Below, one piece after another: positions 1-8,474 of a stretch of 19,914 bases of DNA. Position numbers and translations under genes: made by a program. The DNA comes from Clostridiaceae bacterium. GTDB lineage: Bacteria; Bacillota; Clostridia; Lachnospirales; Lachnospiraceae. The first letter of the stretch is position 1; each line of letters begins with the position of its first letter. Where the stretch lies: positions 1 through 19,914 of the forward strand of contig JAGZXV010000101.1 in assembly GCA_018378255.1 (NCBI GenBank). Reading direction: 5' to 3'. The notes under the pieces were generated by a model, which was given only the letters and a program-made list of their open reading frames with translations, was not told the origin of the DNA and searched no databases.

Positions 1-1715
1 GATAAAATCACAACAGCCCCTCCTGTCTGCGCATTGGAGAAGGAATATGTAAATCCTTCATAATAAAGATCTAAACGTGCAATTGTATTCCTCACGCCAA
101 TCCCGCCTGTCCGGGCCGCATTTTTTGTTCTGTCATAATCATTTTGAATGAAGCTCTCCACTTCTTTTTTCAGTGAATCCAGGCTGTCTTTGGCAAATCC
201 CTTTCCATTATCGGAAATGACAATCTTCCATCGGCCATTTTCCAATTCTCCGCTCAGATGCACGTCAATGGATTTGTGTTCCTTATCAAATGCGTGTTCC
301 AGCGCATTTTCTACAAATGGCTGAAGAACCAGTTTTGGAAGTTCCAGGGGCTTCAGCCGCTCATCCAGACTGATCCGGTAACTGAGTTTATGCTCATATC
401 TGAGCTTCATCAGTTCCAGGTAGGATTCAATATTGTCAAATTCCTCAGCAAACGTGGAATTGCTGTAGGGATCAGATATGGAATACCGTAAAAGCCCGGA
501 CAGCTTGATGCAGGCATCGTTGATCCGGTTATTGCCGCTTTCCAGCCCCATGATCCCGATCACATTCAGCGTGTTATACATAAAATGAGGGTTCATCTGG
601 GACTGCAAAGCCCTAAACCGTTCTTCCATCTGCAGGCTCTTGTACACAATCGTTTCATTGATCATAAAATTCAGCCTGTTTCTCATATCCGCAAAGGCGT
701 GGCACAGGTATTCAATCTCATAATAATCATGGTATTCTTCAAATTCCGATTCCATATCCAGATTATCCAGCGTAACCTTTTCCAGCCGCTTTGTAAAGGC
801 GATTAATGGGCGAGACAGCTTTCTGGAATAGATGACAATACAGCAGATCATGATGGCCAGCATCACAATTCCCTGCACAATCAGCGGGAAAAATGCATCC
901 ATGGCCTCTTTCAGCACGTCCGCCTTTGTTTTCGCCATCATGATGGTGATTCCGGTGGACGGCGAATCCTTTGACACCATCAGATACCGGCCATAATCCT
1001 GTTCCCTGGGAAACAGCCCGTTTTCATAGATCACCCGGCCTTCCGACAATACCCGTACCCCGGCGTGAAGTAGGCTACTGCTTTCAAAAACATAAGAGAG
1101 TTTATCCATGTCCGCCTGAACGATTATGTATCCGATAATGCTGCCCGGATCGCGGATTGCCCGCCCCAGGCCGATCACATCCGTATCGTGTTCAAAAAAG
1201 GCATTTTTTTCCACAGGAAGCAAAAGTTCAGCCCCTTCCTTCTCCTGCACATCAGGAAGCCAGGAAAGACCTTCTATGATATTCCGGTCTATCCTGCTGC
1301 CATAATGATAATCGATATTATAATGATAATTGCTGATAAAATAACCTTCCGGGTTAAAAAAAATCACCTGGTATATGGAATTCGCCAAAGAGTAGGTGAC
1401 CATATTATCCACCAGGATTCTGTAATACTCTCTTTGACTCTGAGGCGTTCTGGAATTGTAATACAGCTTTTTCGTGGTGGCATAAAAATCCCCCCTGCTC
1501 AAAAGGTCGATGGAGATAAAGGCCATATCGCTGTAAATCCTGTCCATCTGGGCGGACACGGTTTCTGCGGAGGAGGTGAGCCTGGACATGGTATTTTTTT
1601 CCGTTTCATAATACCGGTTGATTCCGAATGCGGTCAAAAAGCCGATGACGGGAATCAGGGCTATTACCAGATAGGAAACTACCAGTTTTTGCAGGAAATT
1701 CTTCGTTTTTTTCAT
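1..1715 (-). CDS. YesM-type sensor histidine kinase (3' end cut by window)
   Basis: This is a membrane sensor kinase of the LytS/YesM type; 571 codons are present and the C-terminus lies beyond the left edge. A first membrane segment spans about residues 8-32. An extracellular sensor region of about 240 residues, probably Cache-like, follows, then a second membrane segment at about 273-297 and a HAMP-like linker. The phospho-acceptor motif is NPHFMYNTLN with His377, the N-box is FVENALEHAF with Asn470, the G1 box is DNGKGF at 502-507, and a second glycine box GGIGVRN follows. The ATG at 1715 has AAGGAAG just upstream, overlapping the stop of the hydrolase gene, so the two are probably translationally coupled. 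In this family a YesN-type AraC response regulator usually follows and would lie left of the window. The kinase probably senses the sugar handled by the operon (inference). Confidence 0.93.
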   Translation of the reverse strand, partial: MKKTKNFLQKLVVSYLVIALIPVIGFLTAFGINRYYETEKNTMSRLTSSAETVSAQMDRIYSDMAFISIDLLSRGDFYATTKKLYYNSRTPQSQREYYRILVDNMVTYSLANSIYQVIFFNPEGYFISNYHYNIDYHYGSRIDRNIIEGLSWLPDVQEKEGAELLLPVEKNAFFEHDTDVIGLGRAIRDPGSIIGYIIVQADMDKLSYVFESSSLLHAGVRVLSEGRVIYENGLFPREQDYGRYLMVSKDSPSTGITIMMAKTKADVLKEAMDAFFPLIVQGIVMLAIMICCIVIYSRKLSRPLIAFTKRLEKVTLDNLDMESEFEEYHDYYEIEYLCHAFADMRNRLNFMINETIVYKSLQMEERFRALQSQMNPHFMYNTLNVIGIMGLESGNNRINDACIKLSGLLRYSISDPYSNSTFAEEFDNIESYLELMKLRYEHKLSYRISLDERLKPLELPKLVLQPFVENALEHAFDKEHKSIDVHLSGELENGRWKIVISDNGKGFAKDSLDSLKKEVESFIQNDYDRTKNAARTGGIGVRNTIARLDLYYEGFTYSFSNAQTGGAVVIL

Positions 1716-1726
1716 GAAATTCTTCC

Positions 1727-4700
1727 TTAATTATTGGGTATGACATAGAGAAGCGGCTCGGTCAATATACCGTTTTCATGAAGCCGGTAGGTATACGTCC
1801 AGGACGTCCCTTGGGTTCTCCATGTTTTAGGCCCCCAATATGCCTCTCTTTCATCACAGTTATGGAGCTGTCCGAACATATTAATCCTGGTTCCATAGAG
1901 CAGAACCGTGATTTCATGGGTTCCGGCAGCCAGAAAGCCCAAATCGGCTCTGTAAGGTTCCATAAATACGGAATCACAGTACGTACCATCCACCCAGACA
2001 TCCATCAAGGCACCGCGGTAATTAGGAATCTCCAGAATTCCCCTTCCTTTTGGCGTATCCACCTTCACATGGTATGCAAAATTTCCTCCATAAAACGGAA
2101 ATCCCTGGACAGAATAATCTCCGAAGCCGATCTTTCCGGGCGTTTTCATTATAACTGACCGTCCTCCCCCTGTAAACACAGAAAAGCTGCCCAGCAAATA
2201 GCACCATTCTAGGTTCGTTTTGGGCCCGAAGGGTACTGTCATTTTAAGCTGGTTAATTCCCTTTTTCACTTTTCCAAGTCCGATTTTCCGTATGGAATCA
2301 TCCAAAAAGTTTCCTCTGCTGTTGTTCTCCTTTCCAGGCTCCCCGTTCCATTCTACCGTTACATCCCCATCCCCTTCAAAAGCCAGGCAGACTTCTCCAG
2401 CCTCTGTTTCCGATTCCACGTCAAACAGAAGTTCCACACAGTGTTCTTTCACCGGTTCTCCTGATTCCAGCCAGGGCTGTGGAAAACTGTCGGTTCTCAT
2501 CCTATATCCTGCCTGTTTCCTGATCCGGTTATCGATCCGCAACAGCTCTTCCCGTTCCTGCCACTGCCCCTGATCCAGCCGGTAACGGGCCATATCCAGG
2601 AGCAGGATATTTGGTTCTTTCAGGCTGTATTCTGTACGGGTTGGAAAACGGATGCAGGTTCCATGGGTATTTAATTCGTGGGATGGAAGACGTTTTAAAT
2701 CTGGGATGGAAAGAGGGCTGGGTTCAGGGGTGGACGGGCTTTTGGAGGTGGAAGTTTCTTCCGGTACGGCAGCCCCTTCCGGCACCAGCTTAAATAAAAC
2801 GGAATCATGGCTGTAAAAGAACATCTCGATTCTGGTTTTATCTCTTTCCACTACCGATTCCTTTTGGTAAATTTCCCCTGTCATGGTATCGTAGACAAAT
2901 ACCTGAAATCTGCCTTTCACATAAACCGATATTTTTTTAGTATTCAGTTCCCGGCCAAGATTTTCCGTTTCCATGGCATTGATGATCCTGCCGTTTGCCA
3001 AAAACAGCCAGCGGACGTCTCCATCGTCCCTCATCTGGTACAATAAGTTCTCTTCCGGCAGATACCGTTCATTGACTGCCCTCACTTCACAGAATGGTTC
3101 CAATACCGCTTTTATTTTCTGTCTCTCAAATCCAGTCCGCAGGCATTTCCCCGCAAACTCCACCGCTTCTTCGCCGACCATTCCATCCACATACCCGGGA
3201 AGGTCTCCTGCGAAAATAACAGTTCCTCCCTGTTCTCTAAATTCCTTTAATATGGAAAGGGTCGTTCTCCGCATGGTAACCAAACCGGGCACGATCACGG
3301 CCTCATACTCCATCTCTCCCACACGCAGTCTTTTGGCCCGCTTCACGCCGTATTGGAGCGGCAGCAGTGCTTCGGAAATATAGTCAAAATCACACAGGCC
3401 AAATAAAAGCCACTGGATGATATCCGAAAAATTGCGCTCTAACTCTTGGCGTTTTCCGGCATTGGCTGAATCCGGCCCCATATACATCCAATAGCTCTCT
3501 ATGGGATGGATTACCGCCACCTTAACTCTGGCTTTTCCCCGGGTCATCACCGTATTCAGCCTGGCGAAATGGTCTTCGATTAAGCGGTAACGCCGATACC
3601 AGGGCGAATGGGCATCAATGGGGGCGGGATAATCCCGTTTCGACTCCCCTCCCATATACATCCAAGCCAGGTGGGGAACCCGGACTGTCACTCCCAGGGC
3701 CGCCTGCCAGTCTCCCTGATGCTTATGTCCCCGGAAATCGAAATTCCAGTTTGTCACCCCATATAATTCGCTGATCACACCAGGGCGCCCAAACTGCCGG
3801 GAAACGCTCTGGGCCTGCTTCGCCGTGGTGTATTCGTGCCGGTCTGCCAGCATATCGATCCCCGGCAGCCCAAATTCCCGGTAAGAGCGCATCGCCTCCC
3901 CGATATGGCGGGACTGGGAATCCAAAGCCGGCTCCATCATCAGGTGGCCGCTCATCAAAATCCCGTGATCACGGCACCAATGCCCGATCGTTCCGGCATA
4001 AGAACAGGCAAACTGTTCCGAGATAAAGTCCAGATAGCGGTAACGGGTTACAAACGGCCTCCCATCCGCCCTTTCCCAGAATATTTCCGGCAGGCGTTCT
4101 AATATGCTCTCTCCATACATGTTCTGATATAATTCATCCGTCCGGTCCGTGTAGGGGATTCCCACCTCCTGGTCTGACTGCGGAAAAGGCAAGGTCTCAA
4201 AACGGTTCATCTGGGGCTCATCGGTAAAAACCGCGGGAATATTTTTGGAAAATTCTGCTCCCAGTTCTCTGTAATAGACATCGTGAGTGACCTGGGTAAA
4301 CCGTTTTATGGCTTCCGGGTTCAGAACGTCCACATAGGCGGAATCATTGAACCAGGACAATTCCTTGGTAACGATTAAATACGCGTACCAGTCATCCGCC
4401 TCCTTTTTACAGTCCCCAAACTCCCGTCCGGGCGGACAGGCTTCATATTCCGCCAGATTTCCTCCTTTCAGCACCACCCTGTATTTCATCAGCAGGCGGG
4501 CGGTCCCATCTGCCGTCACCCTTCTGGGCGGCAGATTCCGTTCCACCATCCGGCCGTCTTCATAGCGATTTTTTGAAAATAAAAGATACCGGTTCCTGAA
4601 TCTTTCTTCTCTGGTTACCCGGCCGCCGCCATAGCCGGAGGGCCACTTGTCCTCATCATACAGCCAGGTCAGCAGGTCATTTTCTTTAGCCAGCCGGCTG

Positions 4701-4930
4701 CAGTATTTAACGCAGTCCATAAACTCTTCTTCCAAATAAGGCCTATCAAGGCCGATGCGGGAATGGATATGAAACCCTCCCATGCCCATTTCCTTAAAAT
4801 CCTTTATCTGCTTTTTCAGAATCTCTTTCTTCACCTTTCCGTTCCATGCCCAAAACGGAGCCGCCCGGTACTCCTTGCCGGGATTCTTAAACTCATACTC
4901 TTTCAATATATGATCTCTGTTATAAAGCAT
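1727..4930 (-). CDS. GH106-like glycoside hydrolase (alpha-L-rhamnosidase-type)
   Basis: This 1067-residue enzyme has no signal peptide and is probably cytoplasmic. The N-terminal signatures AAPFWAWNG (23-31), GGFHIHSRIGL (51-61) and LYDEDKWPSGYGGG (90-103) are those of large GH106-type barrel proteins. Conserved acidic sites include FTDEP (Glu238) and SELYG (Glu388), and a His lies in SGHLMMEP (His329); which of these are catalytic cannot be decided here. A Pro/Ser/Thr-rich linker at about 718-743 separates the catalytic part from C-terminal beta-sandwich, sugar-binding-like domains. GH106 members remove alpha-L-rhamnose from pectic and other glycans, but the wider family contains many uncharacterised proteins, so the substrate is uncertain. 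The start has GGAAGGGG upstream. The gene lies 71 bp downstream of the permease gene and runs into the histidine kinase gene with an 11-bp gap. Confidence 0.8.
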   Translation of the reverse strand: MLYNRDHILKEYEFKNPGKEYRAAPFWAWNGKVKKEILKKQIKDFKEMGMGGFHIHSRIGLDRPYLEEEFMDCVKYCSRLAKENDLLTWLYDEDKWPSGYGGGRVTREERFRNRYLLFSKNRYEDGRMVERNLPPRRVTADGTARLLMKYRVVLKGGNLAEYEACPPGREFGDCKKEADDWYAYLIVTKELSWFNDSAYVDVLNPEAIKRFTQVTHDVYYRELGAEFSKNIPAVFTDEPQMNRFETLPFPQSDQEVGIPYTDRTDELYQNMYGESILERLPEIFWERADGRPFVTRYRYLDFISEQFACSYAGTIGHWCRDHGILMSGHLMMEPALDSQSRHIGEAMRSYREFGLPGIDMLADRHEYTTAKQAQSVSRQFGRPGVISELYGVTNWNFDFRGHKHQGDWQAALGVTVRVPHLAWMYMGGESKRDYPAPIDAHSPWYRRYRLIEDHFARLNTVMTRGKARVKVAVIHPIESYWMYMGPDSANAGKRQELERNFSDIIQWLLFGLCDFDYISEALLPLQYGVKRAKRLRVGEMEYEAVIVPGLVTMRRTTLSILKEFREQGGTVIFAGDLPGYVDGMVGEEAVEFAGKCLRTGFERQKIKAVLEPFCEVRAVNERYLPEENLLYQMRDDGDVRWLFLANGRIINAMETENLGRELNTKKISVYVKGRFQVFVYDTMTGEIYQKESVVERDKTRIEMFFYSHDSVLFKLVPEGAAVPEETSTSKSPSTPEPSPLSIPDLKRLPSHELNTHGTCIRFPTRTEYSLKEPNILLLDMARYRLDQGQWQEREELLRIDNRIRKQAGYRMRTDSFPQPWLESGEPVKEHCVELLFDVESETEAGEVCLAFEGDGDVTVEWNGEPGKENNSRGNFLDDSIRKIGLGKVKKGINQLKMTVPFGPKTNLEWCYLLGSFSVFTGGGRSVIMKTPGKIGFGDYSVQGFPFYGGNFAYHVKVDTPKGRGILEIPNYRGALMDVWVDGTYCDSVFMEPYRADLGFLAAGTHEITVLLYGTRINMFGQLHNCDEREAYWGPKTWRTQGTSWTYTYRLHENGILTEPLLYVIPNN

Positions 4931-5001
4931 ACCGCACCCCTTCCATATCTGTCTTCACTCTCTTCCTTTGATCTCTGTCTGTTATGTTCCCGGTTTATCT
5001 T

Positions 5002-5838
5002 TTATCCTTTTACGGAACCCATAGTCATTCCTTCCAGTATCTGCTTATTTAAAAATAAATACAAAATCAGCGGCGGCAGGGAAACCGTCACCACGGCGGC
5101 GAACAGATGCCCCCAGTCTGTTGTAAATGCCGATTGGAACAGGTACACACAAAGCTGTACCGTAGTATTTTTCGATCCCGACATATAATACAGTGGATTC
5201 GAAAAATCGTTGTAAACCACCACGGAACGAAGAATAATAATCGTAGCCGTTATGGGCTTCAAAAGCGGAAATATGATATAAAAAAACAGCTTTACCGCTC
5301 CGCAGCCGTCGATGACCGCGGCCTCATCAATCTCTTTTGGAAGTCCCGCTATATATCCCTTATAAAGCATGGTGGAAAATGGAAACAGTGTGGCTATTTC
5401 CACCAGCACCAGCCCCGGCAGAGAACCGGCCACATGGAGCTTAGTCAGCATCCAATACGTAGGAATCACCGACGGCGGCACGATAAGGCCGGCCAGAATC
5501 AGGCTGTGTGACATCTTTGTTATCCTGTCATTTCTCCTCTGAATCACAAATGCAGCCATAGCAGCCACCAATATCAGGATTCCGATTGACAGCACAGTCA
5601 GTTTTACACTATTCCACAGAGAAAGAAGGAATACATGGTCGTTATATTCAAATATGTATTTATAATTTTCGGTCAGATACCATTCCTTTGGAAGGCCGAT
5701 GGACAATCTCGCCGCCTCTTTTTTCGGCTTAAATGAATTTATGATGATGAAATAGAAAATAACCCAATGCAGGGCGACCGTTGCCAGGATTGCCATAATT
5801 TCCAAAACCTTTCCTGCCAAACTTCTTTTCTTAACCAT
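5002..5838 (-). CDS. Carbohydrate ABC transporter permease, MalG type
   Basis: This 278-residue inner-membrane permease has about six hydrophobic segments. The EAA loop, which docks the transport ATPase, reads DEAAVIDGCGAVKLF from residue 171 and continues through FPLLKP. The usual Ala after Gly is Cys here (DGCGA). The start ATG overlaps the upstream permease stop by one base (TAATG). A perfect AAAGGAGGTG ribosome binding site lies inside the last codons of that upstream gene, so tight coupling and equal output of the two membrane subunits are expected. It pairs with the MalF-type permease and the binding lipoprotein upstream. No ATPase gene is nearby, as is usual for Firmicute CUT1 importers that borrow a shared ATPase. 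Confidence 0.93.
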   Translation of the reverse strand: MVKKRSLAGKVLEIMAILATVALHWVIFYFIIINSFKPKKEAARLSIGLPKEWYLTENYKYIFEYNDHVFLLSLWNSVKLTVLSIGILILVAAMAAFVIQRRNDRITKMSHSLILAGLIVPPSVIPTYWMLTKLHVAGSLPGLVLVEIATLFPFSTMLYKGYIAGLPKEIDEAAVIDGCGAVKLFFYIIFPLLKPITATIIILRSVVVYNDFSNPLYYMSGSKNTTVQLCVYLFQSAFTTDWGHLFAAVVTVSLPPLILYLFLNKQILEGMTMGSVKG

Positions 5839-6704
5839 TACAGCTCCACCTCCTTTTTCGACACATAAGAATTGACTGGATAAATGATTAAGGCAATGAG
5901 CACAAACAGGATCACATTTCCTGCAGTAGCCAGGCCATAATTCCCTCTGGCAAACAGCTTATACACCACGGTCCCCAGCGTTTCGGTGGCATACCCCGGC
6001 CCGCCTTCCGTCATAGTCCAGATTAAATCATAATTCTTGAATCCCCCAATCAGGGAAAGAGTGAGTACCGAATTAATAGAGGGCACTAATAAAGGCAGGG
6101 TGATCCTGAAAAATTTCTGTATGGCATTTGCCCCATCTATGGCCGCCGCTTCATAATAGGTCTGGGAAACAGAGCTGATTCCCGCAATATAAATGACCGT
6201 AGTCACTCCGATTCCCTTCCAAAAATCCACCAGCATGACGGAAAAGAGAGCTATCTCCGCATCTGTCAGCCATTTGATCTTTTCCAGGCCCACAGCGGCC
6301 AGCGCCTGGTTGATCAGCCCGTTTGTAGGATGCATTAAACTTGAAAATGCAATCCCAACCGCTACATTGCCCAACAGGGTCGGGAAAAAAATGACGCTTT
6401 TCAGATAGGAGGCGCTTTTTATCCTGCTGCACAGCCCCAGAGCGATCAGCATACCCAGAATCACCTTGGATAAACTGGTGGTAAATGCAAAGATAAAGGT
6501 GTTGGAAATGGACGCCTTGGTATTTGTCTGGCTGAAAAACGTAAAGAAATTCTCCAGGCCGATGAAGGTGGAATCCATCAGATTCCATCTGGTCATGGAA
6601 AAATAAAAGGATGCAAATGTAGGCACTGCAAAAATCAGCACATAGATGAAAACTCCCGGCGCTGCCATCCAATAGGTATAGCTTTTTTTATTTTGTGTAT
6701 TCAT
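5838..6704 (-). CDS. Carbohydrate ABC transporter permease, MalF type
   Basis: This is a 288-residue membrane subunit of a CUT1-type sugar importer. I place the start at the ATG at 6704 (MNTQNKKSYT...), because AAAGGAGA lies eight bases upstream; an in-frame ATG 29 codons earlier has no comparable site and would add a tail rich in charged and cysteine residues. A first membrane helix at about 11-35 is followed by a periplasmic-side loop. The EAA loop YEAAAIDGANAIQKF lies at 184-198 and leads into TLPLLVP. The last codons carry the ribosome binding site of the next permease gene. The sugar-binding lipoprotein gene lies about 100 bp upstream. Confidence 0.93.
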   Translation of the reverse strand: MNTQNKKSYTYWMAAPGVFIYVLIFAVPTFASFYFSMTRWNLMDSTFIGLENFFTFFSQTNTKASISNTFIFAFTTSLSKVILGMLIALGLCSRIKSASYLKSVIFFPTLLGNVAVGIAFSSLMHPTNGLINQALAAVGLEKIKWLTDAEIALFSVMLVDFWKGIGVTTVIYIAGISSVSQTYYEAAAIDGANAIQKFFRITLPLLVPSINSVLTLSLIGGFKNYDLIWTMTEGGPGYATETLGTVVYKLFARGNYGLATAGNVILFVLIALIIYPVNSYVSKKEVEL

Positions 6705-6805
6705 AGGCTGTCTCTCCTTTATTAAAACCGCCCCCAATCTGTAAAAACATCCGGCGTTTTCCACAAACTGAGGGCAGGTATTCCAATTCATTTTATTTCA
6801 GTCAT

Positions 6806-8179
6806 TTACCAGTTGGGGATTCCCTTCTGCTGGGCATCAATTTCATTATCCTTTTCTATCTCCGCAACCGCCTCTTCCGGCGTAATATCTCCGGAAGCGA
6901 CCTGGGAACAGATGGTAGCCTGATTAGAGCCCTTAATGGTGCAGAAATATTCCATAACAGGTGTCGATGCCTTTTCCACCCAGCTCTGCGCTTCCTTTAA
7001 CGCAGGATAAACGTCGTCAGGAAGTTCCACGCCTTTCAGCATAAAAGCACCCGATGGCTTTTGATAGCTGCAATATGCATCCAGAGCCTGGTCTGAGGTA
7101 ATGAAGTCCATAAATTTAAGGGCCAGCTCAGGGTTTTCAGCATTTTTATTGACTAAATAAGCCTGAGGCATCCAGGTAGATACGCCCCGTACTTGCGGAT
7201 CCTGATCCGGCAGCGGGAAAAATCCTATCTCGTCCACATTTTCGGGCGCTACGGATGCGATAGTTCCCAAAATATTAGAGCGGATGATGGAATGGGCGGC
7301 TGACCCTTCTGCCAGCATCAAAGCCACATCTTCCGACGCAGCAGCCAGGAAATCTTCATTCAGATATTCCTTATCCGCCAGATCATACATCTTCTGAAGA
7401 CCGCGCACAAATACCGGCGTATCGGCAAGAGTGACTTTTTTGTTGGTGTAGTCTTCGGCAAAATCAGGAAACTCCTCCTGTACATAATAATAATTGGTCA
7501 GAAACGGGATCTGGCTCAAACTCGTTTTAGAGTTGGGCGCCGCCACCGGCACGATCCCGGCTTTCTTAATTTCCGAACAATTGGCTAAAAACTCATCCCA
7601 TGTTTTTGGAATCTCCAGGCCCAGCTCTGCGTAAACATTGGTATTATAAAAAACTCCTGCCACATTGGACGGGCACATGGGAACGCCGTAAACTGCGCCG
7701 TCCAGGGTGACAATCGAACGATATTTATCATCCACCCGGTCAAGAAACGGCTGTCCGGCCAAATCCATGATGTTTTCCTTAGGTGATAATTCCGAGAGTT
7801 TTGCACCAACAGCGCTCATAAAAACATCCGCCATCGCCCCCGTCGCAATACGGACTAATTTCAGATTCTCCCCCTCATCCCCCTGAGGAAGAATTTCCAA
7901 ATCCACTGTAACCCCATATGTTTCTTCAAATGCTTTGATCTGAGCGGTGATCGCGTCAATTTCTCCATCAATCGTGGAAATTGCCATGGTCAGAGTCTGA
8001 CCGGTGAAATCCTGCTGCTGCCCTTTATCACCATTTTCCCCATTCGCTTCTGTAGCCGCTTCTGCAGTTGATGCTGCTGCATCCGTCTTTTCTTCCGGGA
8101 TCTTTCCCTGGCTGGAACAGCCTGACAGCATAGTTATGGCTATGGATGCGCTCAATGCCAATGATAACAACTTTTTCAT
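6806..8179 (-). CDS. Sugar-binding lipoprotein (ABC importer, CUT1 type)
   Basis: This 457-residue extracellular solute-binding protein has a lipoprotein signal peptide of about 20 residues ending in the lipobox LSGC (Cys21). A low-complexity Ala/Glu/Thr-rich spacer follows to about residue 55, which would hold the binding domain away from the membrane. The body resembles family 1 binding proteins, for example TWDEFLANCSEIKKAG and the late YVEKASTP-like region. The start has GAGGAGGT in front. It is the first gene of the operon that continues with two permeases, a GH106-like hydrolase and a histidine kinase, so its ligand is probably an oligosaccharide related to the hydrolase substrate. Its leader carries two copies of the dispersed palindromic repeat and a cre-like site. 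Confidence 0.93.
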   Translation of the reverse strand: MKKLLSLALSASIAITMLSGCSSQGKIPEEKTDAAASTAEAATEANGENGDKGQQQDFTGQTLTMAISTIDGEIDAITAQIKAFEETYGVTVDLEILPQGDEGENLKLVRIATGAMADVFMSAVGAKLSELSPKENIMDLAGQPFLDRVDDKYRSIVTLDGAVYGVPMCPSNVAGVFYNTNVYAELGLEIPKTWDEFLANCSEIKKAGIVPVAAPNSKTSLSQIPFLTNYYYVQEEFPDFAEDYTNKKVTLADTPVFVRGLQKMYDLADKEYLNEDFLAAASEDVALMLAEGSAAHSIIRSNILGTIASVAPENVDEIGFFPLPDQDPQVRGVSTWMPQAYLVNKNAENPELALKFMDFITSDQALDAYCSYQKPSGAFMLKGVELPDDVYPALKEAQSWVEKASTPVMEYFCTIKGSNQATICSQVASGDITPEEAVAEIEKDNEIDAQQKGIPNW

Positions 8180-8248
8180 TGTAATACCTCCTCACAATTT
8201 TCTGAACCACGTTTTTTCATAAAGCGGGTTTTTACACAAGACGGCTTT

Positions 8249-8301
8249 TTTACATCAAACGTGAAGGCATTTTCGAAAATGCCTTGAGGTTTTAATGTAA
8301 A
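8249..8301. repeat. Palindromic repeat copy A1
   Basis: The core is a perfect 22-nt palindrome at 8264-8285 (arm AAGGCATTTT, centre CG), flanked by TTTACAT on the left and ATGTAAA on the right. About 46 bp of this copy, including the non-palindromic flank, are identical to copy B1 at 17824-17869. It lies in the leader of the binding-protein operon. Confidence 0.9.
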
Positions 8302-8312
8302 GGACCAGGCCA

Positions 8313-8365
8313 TTTACTTTAAAACGTGAAGGCATTTTTGAAAATGCCTTCACGTTCAATGTAAA
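8313..8365. repeat. Palindromic repeat copy A2
   Basis: The arms AACGTGAAGGCATTTT (8323-8338) and its exact complement (8341-8356) are separated by the two bases TG, giving a 16-bp stem. TTTAC and GTAAA flank it. The centre is 65 bp from that of copy A1. Confidence 0.88.
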
Positions 8366-8376
8366 AACGCTTTCAT
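8361..8376 (-). promoter_or_regulatory. cre-like catabolite control site
   Basis: On the minus strand this reads ATGAAAGCGTTTTTAC, which fits the relaxed CcpA site pattern WTGAAARCGYTTWNN known from Bacillus. It sits just downstream of a possible -10 element (TACTAT, 8383-8388), where CcpA binding would repress the sugar operon. No good -35 was found for that -10. A second TTTTTACAT phrase 17 bp away overlaps the palindromic repeat, so the resemblance could be incidental. Confidence 0.4.
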
Positions 8377-8442
8377 GTAAAAATAGTATCATCAGGAATA
8401 CCTTTCGTACATATGATTCCCAATCGATTTACATCTAAAATC

Positions 8443-8465
8443 AAAAAGCCGCCCACATAGCGGCT
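8443..8465 (-). terminator. Rho-independent terminator after transglutaminase-like gene
   Basis: On the minus strand AGCCGC pairs with GCGGCT around a 7-nt loop and is followed by TTTTTGATTTT. It begins about 10 bases after the stop codon of the upstream gene, so that gene is transcriptionally separated from the sugar operon. Confidence 0.85.
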
Positions 8466-8474
8466 GCAAACCGC

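Noticed and set aside
1188..1730. A 180-codon open frame on the plus strand
   Set aside because: It is antisense to the clear histidine kinase coding sequence, has no recognisable motifs, and its frame reflects the codon pattern of the real gene.
8249..8365. The paired palindromes as a CRISPR array
   Set aside because: There are only two units per site, spacing differs between sites (65 and 43 bp), and there are no regular spacers or cas genes.
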